This document shows, in pieces, positions 51,113-59,693 of a stretch of DNA of 61,836 bases (within the stretch, counting starts at the first letter, position 1; the number at the start of each line of letters is the position of its first letter). Origin of the DNA: Ramlibacter sp. WS9 (GTDB lineage Bacteria; Pseudomonadota; Gammaproteobacteria; Burkholderiales; Burkholderiaceae_C); the NCBI RefSeq assembly GCF_003797765.1, contig NZ_RKMB01000031.1, forward strand, positions 1 to 61,836. Reading direction: 5' to 3'. The position numbers were made by a program, and so were the translations under genes. Below the pieces are notes generated by a model that had not been told where the DNA came from, ran no database searches, and saw nothing but the letters and a program-made list of their open reading frames with translations.

Positions 51113-52504
51113 TCAGGCCCAGCCGGCGAGCCGCAATACCAGGCCCGCCATGGCGCAAGCCGCGATCACCGGGATCACGCCGATCTTGAACCGCAGCAAC
51201 GCGATGGCTGCCGCGGCCGCGATGGCCAGCGCGATCCAGTCCACCTGCGGCGCGGCGGCACCGGGCAGCGTGCGCCAGGCGATGTGCGCCAGGAAGAACA
51301 GGGCCAGAGTTGCGATCACGCCCACCACGGCGGCGGTGATCGCGGTGAGCGGCGCGGTGAACTTCATGTTGCCGTGCGTCGCCTCCACCAGCGGGCCGCC
51401 CGCCAGGATGAACAGGAAAGACGGCAGGAAGGTGAACCAGGTCACCACGCTCGCCGCCAATGCCGCGCCCAGGAACAGCATGTCCGGCCCAAGCACCTGC
51501 CGCGCCCAGCCGCCGACGAAGCCCACGAACGCCACCACCATGATGAGCGGCCCCGGCGTGGTTTCGCCCAGCGCCAGGCCGTCGATCATCTGCGGGCCGG
51601 TGAGCCAGTGGAAATGCTCGACCGCGCCCTGGTACACATAGGGCAGCACGGCGTAGGCGCCGCCGAAAGTCAGCAGCGCCGCCTTGGTGAAGAACCATCC
51701 CATCTGCGCGAGCGTGCCGTCCCAGCCATGCGTCATCACCAGTGCGCCCATTGGCAGCAGCCACAGCAGGGCGCCCACGACAACCACCGCTGCCAGCCGC
51801 GCCTTGGAGAACCGCGCGTGGTCCGGCGTGGGCGTTGCGTCGTCGATGACGTAGCCCCCCGCGGCATGGCCCAGGTCCTTCGCTCCGCCGTGCCCGCCGC
51901 CCGCGGCGAATTGCGCCGGCAGGTACTTGCCGCCCAGAGCACCGGCTAGCGCGGCCGCGGCGACCACCCACGGGAACGGCACGTGCAGCCAGGCGATCGC
52001 CACGAAGCTGGCGAGCGTGATGGCCCACAGCAGCGGCACCTTGCGCGGGCTCTTGAGCGTGCGGCTGCCGATGCGCCAGACCGCCTGCAGCACGATGGCC
52101 GCCACCGCGGGCTTGATGCCGTAGAACATGCCGGCCACCCAGCTCACGTTGCCGAAGGCCACGTAGACCCAGCTCAGTGCGATGAGGATGAAGAGCGAGG
52201 GCAGCACGAACAGCGCTCCGGCCACGATACCGCCCCAGGTGCGGTGCATCAGCCAACCGATGTAGGTGGCGAGCTGCTGCGCCTCCGGGCCGGGCAAGAG
52301 CATGCAGTAGTTGAGCGCGTGCAGGAAGCGACGTTCCGAAATCCAGCGCCTCTGCTCGACCAGCTCGCGGTGCATGATCGCGATCTGGCCAGCCGGCCCG
52401 CCGAAGCTGATGAAGCCGAGCTTGAGCCAGAATTTCAGCGCTTCGCCGAACGTCACCTCGTGCGCTGCCCCGCGATGTGCGAGTGTTTCAGCTGCTGCCG
52501 TCAT
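51113..52504 (-). CDS. chrA: Chromate transporter ChrA
   Basis: A 463-residue duplicated membrane protein of the CHR family. Each half has the FISFGGPAGQIAIMHRE / LLTFGGAYAVLPYVYQ segment and the PGP motif (LLPGPEAQQLATYIG; GETTPGPLIM). It expels chromate. ATG 52504 overlaps the stop of the upstream chrB-like gene (ATGA). Confidence 0.93.
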   Translation of the reverse strand: MTAAAETLAHRGAAHEVTFGEALKFWLKLGFISFGGPAGQIAIMHRELVEQRRWISERRFLHALNYCMLLPGPEAQQLATYIGWLMHRTWGGIVAGALFVLPSLFILIALSWVYVAFGNVSWVAGMFYGIKPAVAAIVLQAVWRIGSRTLKSPRKVPLLWAITLASFVAIAWLHVPFPWVVAAAALAGALGGKYLPAQFAAGGGHGGAKDLGHAAGGYVIDDATPTPDHARFSKARLAAVVVVGALLWLLPMGALVMTHGWDGTLAQMGWFFTKAALLTFGGAYAVLPYVYQGAVEHFHWLTGPQMIDGLALGETTPGPLIMVVAFVGFVGGWARQVLGPDMLFLGAALAASVVTWFTFLPSFLFILAGGPLVEATHGNMKFTAPLTAITAAVVGVIATLALFFLAHIAWRTLPGAAAPQVDWIALAIAAAAAIALLRFKIGVIPVIAACAMAGLVLRLAGWA

Positions 52505-53382
52505 TGCTTCTCCATCAGGTGCGCATCCCAACGATGGGTTTCACCTTGCGCCGAGCGGCACCAGGCATAGAGCGCGTCGTACATCGGCATCGCCGCTTCG
52601 AGCATCGCGTGGTCATCTTCGGCATGCAGCGCCGACAGCCCGAGGGAAAGCGCCAGCAGGCCGCCCGACTGCGGCGCGAGCGAGAGGCGGTCGGTATCGG
52701 CGCCGCGCACGATCAACGCCAATTTCCCCAGTGCGGGGTCGTCGAGCTCGAAGGCCTTCAGCAGCGTGTCGAAGCTGCACAGCTCCCATTCGTGGCTGAT
52801 CGGCGCGCCGGGGATGTCATAGGGCACCGCGCCCAGGCGCTTCGCCTCGTCGAACACCTGCGCCGTGGGCACGTAGAAGAACTCGGCCTGCGGATCGATG
52901 AAGCGGCGGATGAGCCAGGGGCAGGCCGCACGATCGATCTTCGGGCGCTCGCGGGTGATCCAGCGCGAAGGCTTCTCGCCGGTCACGCCCAGGTCGGGGC
53001 GCTTGCGCAGGCACGGCAAGGGCTGGGCACGCCAGCCGGCCACAGCCTGGGGCGCGTCGACACCCTCTTGCCCGCCCTCGATGCCGCCGGCGAGAAAGCG
53101 CGCGTTCCAGCCGGCTTCGCGCAGCGCGCGCGCGGCCTCCTGCCCGACTTCGTGGCCATAGACGCAATACACGATCACATCGCCGGGCGGGTGTTCGGCC
53201 GCGAAGCGCGCGACGTCTTCCGGCGCGCAATGACGGGCCGCGGGCAAGAGGCGGTCGCTTTCGTTGAAGCGCGCGGCGCGGCGCACGTCGAGCACAAGCG
53301 GCGCGTTGGCATGGCCGAGCGCGGCGGCGAACTGTTCAGGGGAAATCGAAAAGGGGGAAAGGGATGATGCAACGGTGTCCAC
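52501..53382 (-). CDS. Rhodanese-ChrB fusion, chromate resistance protein
   Basis: A 293-residue fusion. Residues about 1-110 form a rhodanese domain (LVLDVRRAARFNESDRLLP; active-site Cys in VIVYCVYGHEVG). Residues about 135-290 are a ChrB C-terminal domain (RPKIDRAACPWLIRRFIDPQAEFFYVP). No ATG fits; GTG at 53382 with GGAG upstream is the best start. ChrB domains regulate or support ChrA; the rhodanese might sense or supply sulfur. Confidence 0.82.
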   Translation of the reverse strand: MDTVASSLSPFSISPEQFAAALGHANAPLVLDVRRAARFNESDRLLPAARHCAPEDVARFAAEHPPGDVIVYCVYGHEVGQEAARALREAGWNARFLAGGIEGGQEGVDAPQAVAGWRAQPLPCLRKRPDLGVTGEKPSRWITRERPKIDRAACPWLIRRFIDPQAEFFYVPTAQVFDEAKRLGAVPYDIPGAPISHEWELCSFDTLLKAFELDDPALGKLALIVRGADTDRLSLAPQSGGLLALSLGLSALHAEDDHAMLEAAMPMYDALYAWCRSAQGETHRWDAHLMEKQ

Positions 53383-53495
53383 GTGAAAACTCCATGAGTG
53401 AAGCTGCCAGCGCTTGGACGGGACACCGTCTATCCGTGAAGAACCGGGAGGCTGAATTTCCCGATGGCTGAATGCTACATCAACTCGCCCAAGCC

Positions 53496-54080
53496 TTAAC
53501 CGCGCTCGAACTTGAAGACCGCTGTGCCGGCCCGGGCATTGGGCAGAAAGCGCACTTCGCGTCCTTCCTGCAGCCCGTACGCTTCGAGGATCGCCAGCCG
53601 GTTCTTGGTGGCGAGCACCTCGAAGTCCTTGTACGTGCCGACGCGGATGTTCGGCGTGTCGTACCACTGGTAGGGCAGCCGCTTGGTGACGGGCATGCGC
53701 CCGCGCGCGATGGCGAGCCGGTTGGGCCAGTGCGCGAAGTTGGGGAACGCCACGATGCCGGCGCGCCCGACCCGCGCGGTCTCCACCAGCATGGTTTCGG
53801 CGTTGCGCAGGTGCTGCAGCGTGTCGATCTGAAGCACCACGTCGAAGGAGGCGTCGTCGAACATCGACAGGCCTTCTTCGAGGTTGAGCTGGATCACGTT
53901 GACGCGTCGCTTGGCGCAGGCCAACACGTTTTGGTCGTCGAACTCGACGCCGTAGCCGCTGCAGCCGCGCTCGCGCTGCAGGTAGTCGAGCATCGCGCCG
54001 TCGCCACAGCCCAGGTCGAGCACGCGCGAGCCCGGCGGCACCAGGCGCGCGATGGATTGCATGGTGAGTTTGTCGCTCAT
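53496..54080 (-). CDS. metW: Methionine biosynthesis protein MetW
   Basis: A 194-residue class I SAM-dependent methyltransferase-like protein (VLDLGCGDGAMLDYL near residue 20; LQIDTLQHLRNAETML). MetW supports MetX homoserine acyltransferase activity in several proteobacteria. ATG overlaps the metX stop (ATGA). Confidence 0.93.
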   Translation of the reverse strand: MSDKLTMQSIARLVPPGSRVLDLGCGDGAMLDYLQRERGCSGYGVEFDDQNVLACAKRRVNVIQLNLEEGLSMFDDASFDVVLQIDTLQHLRNAETMLVETARVGRAGIVAFPNFAHWPNRLAIARGRMPVTKRLPYQWYDTPNIRVGTYKDFEVLATKNRLAILEAYGLQEGREVRFLPNARAGTAVFKFERG

Positions 54081-55207
54081 GCTTGCCCTTGTTCGGCGGC
54101 GATGCGGTCGAAATACGAGCGCACCAAACCCAAGTACCGCGCGTCCTCCAGCAGGAAGGCGTCATGGCCGTGCGGAGCGTCGATCTCGGCGTAGCTCACG
54201 TCGCGGCGGTTGTCGAGCAGCGCCTTGACGATCTCGCGGCTGCGGCGCGGCGCAAAGCGCCAGTCGGTGGTGAAGCTCACCAGCAGGAATTTCGCCGTGG
54301 CCGAAGCGAGCGCCTTGGTGAGGTTGCCGTTGTGGCGCAATGCCGGGTCGAAGTAGTCGAGCGCGCGGGTGATCAGCAAGTAGGTGTTGGCGTCGAAGTA
54401 CTCGCTGAACTTGTCGCCCTGGTAGCGCAGGTAGCTCTCGATCTGGAACTCGATGTCCTGGGTGCTGTACTTCAGCTCCAGGCCTTCGCGCAGCTGGCGC
54501 CCGAACTTCTCGTTCATCACGTCGTCACTCAGGTAGGTGATGTGGCCGATCATTCGCGCGATGCGCAGACCGCGCTTGGGCACCACGCCCTGCTCGTAGA
54601 AATGCCCGCCGTGGAAATCGGGGTCGGTAACGATGGCGCGGCGCGCGACTTCGTTGAAGGCGATGTTCTCGGCCGTGAGGTTGGGCGCGCTGGCCACCAC
54701 CACGGCGTGGCGCACGCGCTCGGGGTATTGCAGCGTCCACGACAGCGCCTGCATGCCGCCGAGGCTGCCGCCCATCACCGCCGCGAGGGTCTTGATGCCC
54801 AGGCCGTCCAGCAGCCGGGCCTGAGCGTTGACCCAGTCTTCCACGGTGACGACAGGGAAGTCGGCGCCGTAGACCTTGCCGGTGTCTGGGTTCACGTGCA
54901 TGGGGCCGGTGGAGCCGAAGCAGGAGCCCAGGTTGTTGACGCCGATGACGAAGAACCGGTCAGTGTCGAGGGCCTTGCCGGGGCCGATCATCGTGTCCCA
55001 CCAGCCTTCGGACTTGTCCTGGCCTTCGTACACGCCGGCCACGTGGTGCGAGGCGTTGAGCGCGTGGCACACCAGCACGGCGTTGCTCTTGTCGGCGTTG
55101 AGCGTGCCGTAGGTTTCGTAGGCCAGCGAGTACGCGCGAATCGACGCGCCGCTTTGCAGTGCGAGCGGCGCTTCGAAACTCATCGATTGGGGCGTGACGA
55201 TGATCAT
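54077..55207 (-). CDS. metX: Homoserine O-acyltransferase (MetX)
   Basis: A 376-residue alpha/beta hydrolase-fold acyltransferase. LVCHALNASHHVAG, nucleophile GGSLGGMQALSWTLQYP, acid FTTDWRFAP and His DAPHGHDAFLLE are present. It transfers an acyl group from CoA to homoserine in methionine synthesis. The ATG follows the terminator T-run directly and no clear ribosome site is seen, so translation may depend on leader structure. Confidence 0.93.
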   Translation of the reverse strand: MIIVTPQSMSFEAPLALQSGASIRAYSLAYETYGTLNADKSNAVLVCHALNASHHVAGVYEGQDKSEGWWDTMIGPGKALDTDRFFVIGVNNLGSCFGSTGPMHVNPDTGKVYGADFPVVTVEDWVNAQARLLDGLGIKTLAAVMGGSLGGMQALSWTLQYPERVRHAVVVASAPNLTAENIAFNEVARRAIVTDPDFHGGHFYEQGVVPKRGLRIARMIGHITYLSDDVMNEKFGRQLREGLELKYSTQDIEFQIESYLRYQGDKFSEYFDANTYLLITRALDYFDPALRHNGNLTKALASATAKFLLVSFTTDWRFAPRRSREIVKALLDNRRDVSYAEIDAPHGHDAFLLEDARYLGLVRSYFDRIAAEQGQA

Positions 55208-55212
55208 GGCAA

Positions 55213-55248
55213 CAAAAAACCCGGCGTCGCTAAAGAGGCGAGGCCGGG
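55213..55248 (-). terminator. Attenuator terminator upstream of metX
   Basis: On the minus strand a 7-bp stem ACCCGGC/GCCGGGT (55248-55242 with 55224-55218), extended by an inner TCGC/GCGA-type pairing, runs into a T6 tract 6 nt before the metX ATG. Position and proximity to a SAM-II-like aptamer make it the expression platform. Confidence 0.82.
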
Positions 55249-55263
55249 TCTTCGGGCAATCGG

Positions 55264-55312
55264 ATCTTTAGCAGAATTTATTGAGCGCCCGCAAGCTGAA
55301 GCAAATCGGCGC
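55264..55312 (-). promoter_or_regulatory. SAM-II-like riboswitch
   Basis: On the minus strand: P1 AGCGCC/GGCGCT (55312-55307 with 55288-55283), immediately followed by GATTTG in the loop, CAGCTTGC, then CAATAAA and the conserved GCTAAAG. This order matches the SAM-II aptamer (P1, GAUUU, UUGC, AUAAA, GCUAAA). It lies upstream of metX, a known SAM-II target. The 3' GCTAAAGA is complementary to TCTTTAGC inside the terminator loop (55235-55228). Confidence 0.8.
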
Positions 55313-55360
55313 TATGGCGGCAGTATAGCAAGGTGGGTGGCGCGCTTGGTGTGGTGGTGG

Positions 55361-55463
55361 CGGAGCGCGGATGGCGGGTAGCCGACTCCGCTCGTGTCCC
55401 CCGCCGCCGGGAGGGCGGCTCCTCCTTAACCTCGCGGCATCGGCTACCCGCCATCCGCGCTCC
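55361..55463. repeat. Hairpin repeat element, copy 1
   Basis: Arms 55361-55384 and 55440-55463 are a perfect 24-bp inverted repeat. The loop holds a 42-nt core (55385-55426) found inverted with a single mismatch at 55553-55594. The stretch 55314-55655 has no gene. Confidence 0.85.
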
Positions 55464-55516
55464 TTTGGCACCATTCGCTGGTACTACCAGCTCCTCGAAC
55501 ACCCGCGACCGTCGAT

Positions 55517-55618
55517 GGATCAGGGTGATGGGGCGTTCTACGCAGCGAAGTAAAGGAGGAGCCGCCCTCCCGGCGGCGGGGGACATGAGCGGAGTAGAGC
55601 GCCCCGTCGCCCCGATCC
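55517..55618. repeat. Hairpin repeat element, copy 2 (inverted)
   Basis: Arms 55517-55541 and 55594-55618 are complementary over 25 nt with four mismatches (G-T type changes). The core 55553-55594 is the inverted copy of 55385-55426. The arm sequence is unrelated to copy 1 although both are self-complementary, so arms covary while the core is fixed. Confidence 0.85.
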
Positions 55619-55655
55619 TGCCAACAACCAGGCGACGTAACGGGGGAATGACGCA

Positions 55656-56213
55656 TCAGTACCAGATCGCCCCGATTCCCAGCACCGCGAAGATCACCGC
55701 GGAAACGATGTGTACGACGCGGATCGGCACGCGGCGCATGACGCGATCGCCGAACCACACCACGGGCGCGTTGGCGAGCATCATGCCCAGCGTGGTGCCG
55801 GCCACAACAGCAGCCCAGGCGTCATAGCGCGCGGCCAGCATCACCGTCGCGACCTGCGTCTTGTCGCCCATTTCGGCGAGGAAAAAAGCGACCAGCGTCG
55901 TGCCGAACACGCCCAGGCGCGGCGCCTTGTCGGCATCGCCTTCGTCCAGCTTGTCGGGGATCAGCATCCAAACCGCCATCGCGATGAAGGAGCCGCCCAG
56001 GATCCAGCGCAGCGCCTGGGGGCCGATGACCGTCGTCACCGAGGCGCCGGCGGCACCGGCGAGCGCATGGTTGGCGAGCGTGGCGACGAGGATGCCCATC
56101 ACGATCGGCCAGGGCTGGCGAAAACGCGCGGCGAGGACCAGCGACAGCAACTGCGTCTTGTCGCCCATTTCCGCGAGCGCGACGATGCCCGTGGACACGA
56201 GAAAGGCTTCCAT
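55656..56213 (-). CDS. TMEM165/GDT1 family transporter
   Basis: A 185-residue membrane protein with two copies of the family motif E-M-G-D-K-T (LAEMGDKTQLLSL and LAEMGDKTQVATV) and about six helices. Relatives export manganese or transport calcium. No yybP-ykoY (Mn) riboswitch was seen upstream. ATG 56213 places the first motif at the usual position. Confidence 0.9.
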   Translation of the reverse strand: MEAFLVSTGIVALAEMGDKTQLLSLVLAARFRQPWPIVMGILVATLANHALAGAAGASVTTVIGPQALRWILGGSFIAMAVWMLIPDKLDEGDADKAPRLGVFGTTLVAFFLAEMGDKTQVATVMLAARYDAWAAVVAGTTLGMMLANAPVVWFGDRVMRRVPIRVVHIVSAVIFAVLGIGAIWY

Positions 56214-56276
56214 TGCGCCGATCCTACGGTCCGGGCCTGTCAGTTTGCTGGCCGCGCCGGCCAGGGCGCACGCTTC

Positions 56277-56291
56277 TGGCGCACTTTTTGC
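56277..56291 (+). promoter_or_regulatory. Sigma-54-type promoter of amt
   Basis: TGGCGCACTTTTTGC has the GG (-24) and GC (-12) dinucleotides at the required 10-nt spacing and the TTGC -12 block. It lies 75 nt upstream of the amt start. A TGGTGCG/CGCACCA inverted repeat follows. Consistent with NtrC-type nitrogen control, though the activator site was not identified. Confidence 0.6.
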
Positions 56292-56365
56292 TTCATTGTG
56301 GTGCGTTGACGTGCTTGCCACTCGTTGCGCACCAATAACATGCAATTTCATCCAAAGAGGGCTTT

Positions 56366-57568
56366 ATGGACGCACTAAAGCAGGGCTCGGACGCCTTGTT
56401 CATTCTCCTGGGCGGCATCATGGTGCTGGCCATGCATGCCGGATTCGCGTTCCTGGAACTGGGAACCGTGCGCAAGAAGAACCAGGTCAATGCGCTGGTG
56501 AAGATCCTCGCGGACTTCTCAGTCTCCACCGTCGCCTACTTCATCGTGGGCTACGGCGTGGCTTACGGCACCAGTTTCTTCGTCGGCGCGGAGCAGCTGG
56601 CGGCCAAGAACGGCTACGAGCTGGTGAAGTTCTTCTTCCTGCTCACATTCGCCGCGGCCATTCCCGCCATCATCTCCGGCGGCATCGCGGAGCGCGCACG
56701 CTTCTGGCCGCAGCTGCTGGCCACGGCCGTGCTGGTGGGTGTCGTCTACCCGCTGTTCGAAGGCATTGCGTGGAACCAGGCCTTCGGCATCCAGGCCTGG
56801 ATCAAGTCGGCCACGGGCGACGAGTTCCACGACTTCGCCGGTTCGGTGGTCGTGCACGCAATGGGCGGCTGGCTGGCGCTGCCGGCGGTCATCCTTCTGG
56901 GCGCGCGCAGCAACCGCTACCGCAAGGACGGCGCGATCTCGGCGCACCCGCCGTCCAACATCCCGTTCCTGGCACTGGGCGCGTGGATCCTTACCGTCGG
57001 CTGGTTCGGCTTCAACGTGATGAGCGCGCAGACCATCGACAAGATCTCCGGCCTGGTCGCGGTGAACTCGCTGATGGCGATGGTGGGTGGCACGCTGGCG
57101 GCGCTCGCCGTTGGCAAGAACGATCCCGGCTTCGTCCACAACGGCCCGCTCGCAGGCCTGGTCGCCGTTTGCGCCGGTTCCGACCTGATGCACCCGCTGG
57201 GCGCGCTCGTCGTGGGCGCCGTCGCCGGTGCGCTGTTCGTGGTGATGTTCACGCTCACGCAGAACAAGTGGAAGATCGACGACGTGCTGGGCGTGTGGCC
57301 GCTGCACGGCCTGTGCGGCGCCTGGGGCGGTGTGGCTGCGGGCATTTTCGGCACTAAGGCCTTCGGCGGCCTGGGCGGCGCGAACCTGGGCGCGCAGCTG
57401 ATCGGCACCGCGCTGGGCGTGGTGTGGGCGCTGGTCGCGGGCTTCCTGGTCTACGGCGCGATCCGGGCCTTGATGCAGCTGCGGCTGTCGCCGGAGGAGG
57501 AATACGCGGGCGCCGACCTGTCGATCCACCGCATCGGCTCGACCCCGGAACGCGAAGCGACCTGGTAG
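56366..57568 (+). CDS. amt: Ammonium transporter, second copy
   Basis: A 400-residue Amt/Rh-type channel with 11 helices and no cleavable signal. Pore histidines are in VVHAMGGWLALPA and PLHGLCGAWGG. It is closer to the short Amt clade than to the gene at 16279 (438 aa). The C-terminal tail EEEYAGADLSIHRIGSTPE retains the PII-contact pattern. Confidence 0.92.
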   Translation: MDALKQGSDALFILLGGIMVLAMHAGFAFLELGTVRKKNQVNALVKILADFSVSTVAYFIVGYGVAYGTSFFVGAEQLAAKNGYELVKFFFLLTFAAAIPAIISGGIAERARFWPQLLATAVLVGVVYPLFEGIAWNQAFGIQAWIKSATGDEFHDFAGSVVVHAMGGWLALPAVILLGARSNRYRKDGAISAHPPSNIPFLALGAWILTVGWFGFNVMSAQTIDKISGLVAVNSLMAMVGGTLAALAVGKNDPGFVHNGPLAGLVAVCAGSDLMHPLGALVVGAVAGALFVVMFTLTQNKWKIDDVLGVWPLHGLCGAWGGVAAGIFGTKAFGGLGGANLGAQLIGTALGVVWALVAGFLVYGAIRALMQLRLSPEEEYAGADLSIHRIGSTPEREATW

Positions 57569-57573
57569 CGGCG

Positions 57574-58050
57574 TCAGGCCGGGCGGACGCCCGCCAGGCG
57601 CGGCCACACCAGCCGCTCCAGCGACCAGGCGCCTGGCCCGAAGATGGCGAGTCCGGCGAGCAGCGATCCCCAGAAAACGTGCTGCTGCAGGGCGGCTGGC
57701 GCGATCTCCTGCAGGGAAACAACCGCCACCGCGTTCACCACGAACAGTCCGAGCGCGGCGAACCGTCCGCCCAGCCCCAGCACCAGCAGGACCGGCAGCC
57801 CGAGCTCGCCCGCGGTGCCCATCAGCGCGGCGAAGGCCGGCGGCAACAGCGGCACCTTGTATTCGTCGGTGAAGAGGGCGACAGTCGTTTCCCAATCGCG
57901 GATCTTGGTCAGGCCCGACAGGAAGAAGGCCTGGCTAACGTAGAAGCGTGCCGCCAGCGCGGCCGCCGGCTGCAGCGAGTCGAGCCCCGCCGTAAGCAGG
58001 CTCCACGCCTTGACGGCGCGCTGCACCAGCGGTGCTTCGGCGATGTTCAT
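57574..58050 (-). CDS. bufD: DoxX family membrane protein of the bufferin operon
   Basis: A 158-residue four-helix membrane protein of the DoxX/DoxD family (ARFYVSQAFFLSGLTKIRDWETTVALF). DoxX genes are common at the end of bufferin operons. Starts 10 nt after the DUF2063 gene. Confidence 0.82.
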   Translation of the reverse strand: MNIAEAPLVQRAVKAWSLLTAGLDSLQPAAALAARFYVSQAFFLSGLTKIRDWETTVALFTDEYKVPLLPPAFAALMGTAGELGLPVLLVLGLGGRFAALGLFVVNAVAVVSLQEIAPAALQQHVFWGSLLAGLAIFGPGAWSLERLVWPRLAGVRPA

Positions 58051-58060
58051 GTTGATATCC

Positions 58061-58813
58061 TCATGTTGCGTTGGGTGCGGCGCCCACCAGCAGACCGGTT
58101 TGCACTGCAGGTGTCAGCCACTGGCCGAAGTCGAGTTCCGGCGCGGCTTCCAATGAGTCGGCCAGCGAACGTCTTTCTTGCAGTGCCGCGACGAAAGCCG
58201 CCTCGCCGCGCAGCGTCATGCGCAGCATCGGTGCAAAGCCCTGGCGCCACACCAGCGCCGTTTCGTTCAGGCCCAAGTTCACGCGACGGCCCGCCTCCTG
58301 CAGCGTGGGCTGCCCTGTGAGGTGCGCGTTCACGATGCTCACCACCGGGTAGGGGCTGGCCAGGCAAGCGGCACCGGGGCACAGCACGAGCGTGAAGTCC
58401 GCCGGGTCGGCCTGGGTCAGCAGCCCGAGCGAAACCGTATCGAGCGTTGCGTCGCGCGCGGTCGCCGCGACGTGCAACAACAACTCGACGCGCGCCACGT
58501 CGGCCATGAAGGGCTCTTCTTCCCGCAGGTCCGGCAGCGATTCGATGTGCGCGGCCAGCTCGCGGCCCCATTGCGCAAGGTCGCCGCGCCGTGGCGGGTG
58601 GTGCAGCCACAAGGATTGCGCCAACGCACGGAGGTTGTCTTCGCCCAGCAGCTGCCGCACGACCGGGTAGGCGCCGCCCAGCGCGCGCGGGGCCAACTCG
58701 AGGGCATTGCTGCGATAGGCAGCCAGGCCGCGCCCCCAGTAGCCGTCTGCGAGCGCGGGGCCGCGTGACCACAAGGCCTGCAACAGGGACTGCTGCTGGA
58801 GAGCCAGACTCAT
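58061..58813 (-). CDS. bufC: DUF2063 partner protein (BufC)
   Basis: A 250-residue protein of the DUF2063 family (N-terminal helical QQQSLLQALWSRG, YRSNALELAPRALGGAYPVVRQLLGE). It is the RiPP-recognition-like partner of MNIO enzymes. ATG overlaps the bufB stop. Confidence 0.85.
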   Translation of the reverse strand: MSLALQQQSLLQALWSRGPALADGYWGRGLAAYRSNALELAPRALGGAYPVVRQLLGEDNLRALAQSLWLHHPPRRGDLAQWGRELAAHIESLPDLREEEPFMADVARVELLLHVAATARDATLDTVSLGLLTQADPADFTLVLCPGAACLASPYPVVSIVNAHLTGQPTLQEAGRRVNLGLNETALVWRQGFAPMLRMTLRGEAAFVAALQERRSLADSLEAAPELDFGQWLTPAVQTGLLVGAAPNAT

Positions 58814-59667
58814 GCCGCCTCCACCGGGCGGTCAGCGGCCAGCGCGCGCGCATGCCGGCCTTCGTCCAGCAGCACGGCCAGCGGCGGGATGTCCGTGTCC
58901 CATTCGATCAGCGTGGGCACGGCGCCGAATCGACGCAGCGCATGGGAGTGGAGCTGCCACACGGCGTCGCACACCCGGCTGCCATGGTCGTCGATCACGA
59001 TGTCTTCCGTGGCGCAGTGGCCCGCGACATGAAGTTCTCCCACGGCCTCGGGGGGGATCGCGTCCAGCCAGCGCCGGCATGCGACCAGCGGATCGGCATC
59101 GGCGCCGCGCACCTGCGCATTCAGCGCGTTCACGTAGATGTTGTTCACATCGACCAGCAGCTGGCACCCGGTACGGCGCGCCAGCTCGGAGAGGAATTCG
59201 GGTTCGCTGCGATCGGTCCCGGGCGGTTCGATATAGGCCGAGAGGTTTTCCACAAGGAGTGGGCGGGCAAGCCGGTCCTGCACGCGCTGGACGTTGGCAC
59301 TTAGCAGGTCCAGCGCTTCCCGATTGAAAGGAATGGGCAGCAGGTCGGCTGCGTGCACCATCGAGCCATTCACAAGGGCCCGCGCGAAACAGGCGTGGTC
59401 GCTGACACGCGCGGGCTCGATGCGGTCAATCAGCCGGGCCAACTGGTCAAGGTGCCATGCATCGACGCCTGCGGCCGAGCCCAGTGCCAGCCCGACACCA
59501 TGCAGGCTGACGGGATAGGTATCGCGGGCTTGCGCCAGAAGCGCCAACGCGGCCCCGCCTTCACCGAAAAAGTTCTCGGAGTGAACCTCGATGAAGTCCA
59601 GTGCGGGCCGCAGTTCCAGCAGCTCGCCATAGTGCGGATGCCGCCAGCCGATGCCGATGGCGCTCAT
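58810..59667 (-). CDS. bufB: MNIO family oxidative enzyme (DUF692, BufB)
   Basis: A 285-residue TIM-barrel multinuclear non-heme iron enzyme (IGIGWRHPHYGELLELRPALDFIEVHSENFFGEGG, SLHGVGLALGS, SDHACFA, LVENLSAY, DVNNIYVNA, GELHVAGHC, EWDTDIPP). MNIO enzymes modify cysteines of precursor peptides to thiooxazole or oxazolone groups. ATG 59667 fits the family start. Confidence 0.92.
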   Translation of the reverse strand: MSAIGIGWRHPHYGELLELRPALDFIEVHSENFFGEGGAALALLAQARDTYPVSLHGVGLALGSAAGVDAWHLDQLARLIDRIEPARVSDHACFARALVNGSMVHAADLLPIPFNREALDLLSANVQRVQDRLARPLLVENLSAYIEPPGTDRSEPEFLSELARRTGCQLLVDVNNIYVNALNAQVRGADADPLVACRRWLDAIPPEAVGELHVAGHCATEDIVIDDHGSRVCDAVWQLHSHALRRFGAVPTLIEWDTDIPPLAVLLDEGRHARALAADRPVEAA

Positions 59668-59693
59668 GGGCGTTGCAGGTGGTGTGCGTCCTG

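Noticed and set aside
56214..56350. yybP-ykoY manganese riboswitch upstream of the GDT1 family gene
   Set aside because: None of the conserved loop sequences were seen.
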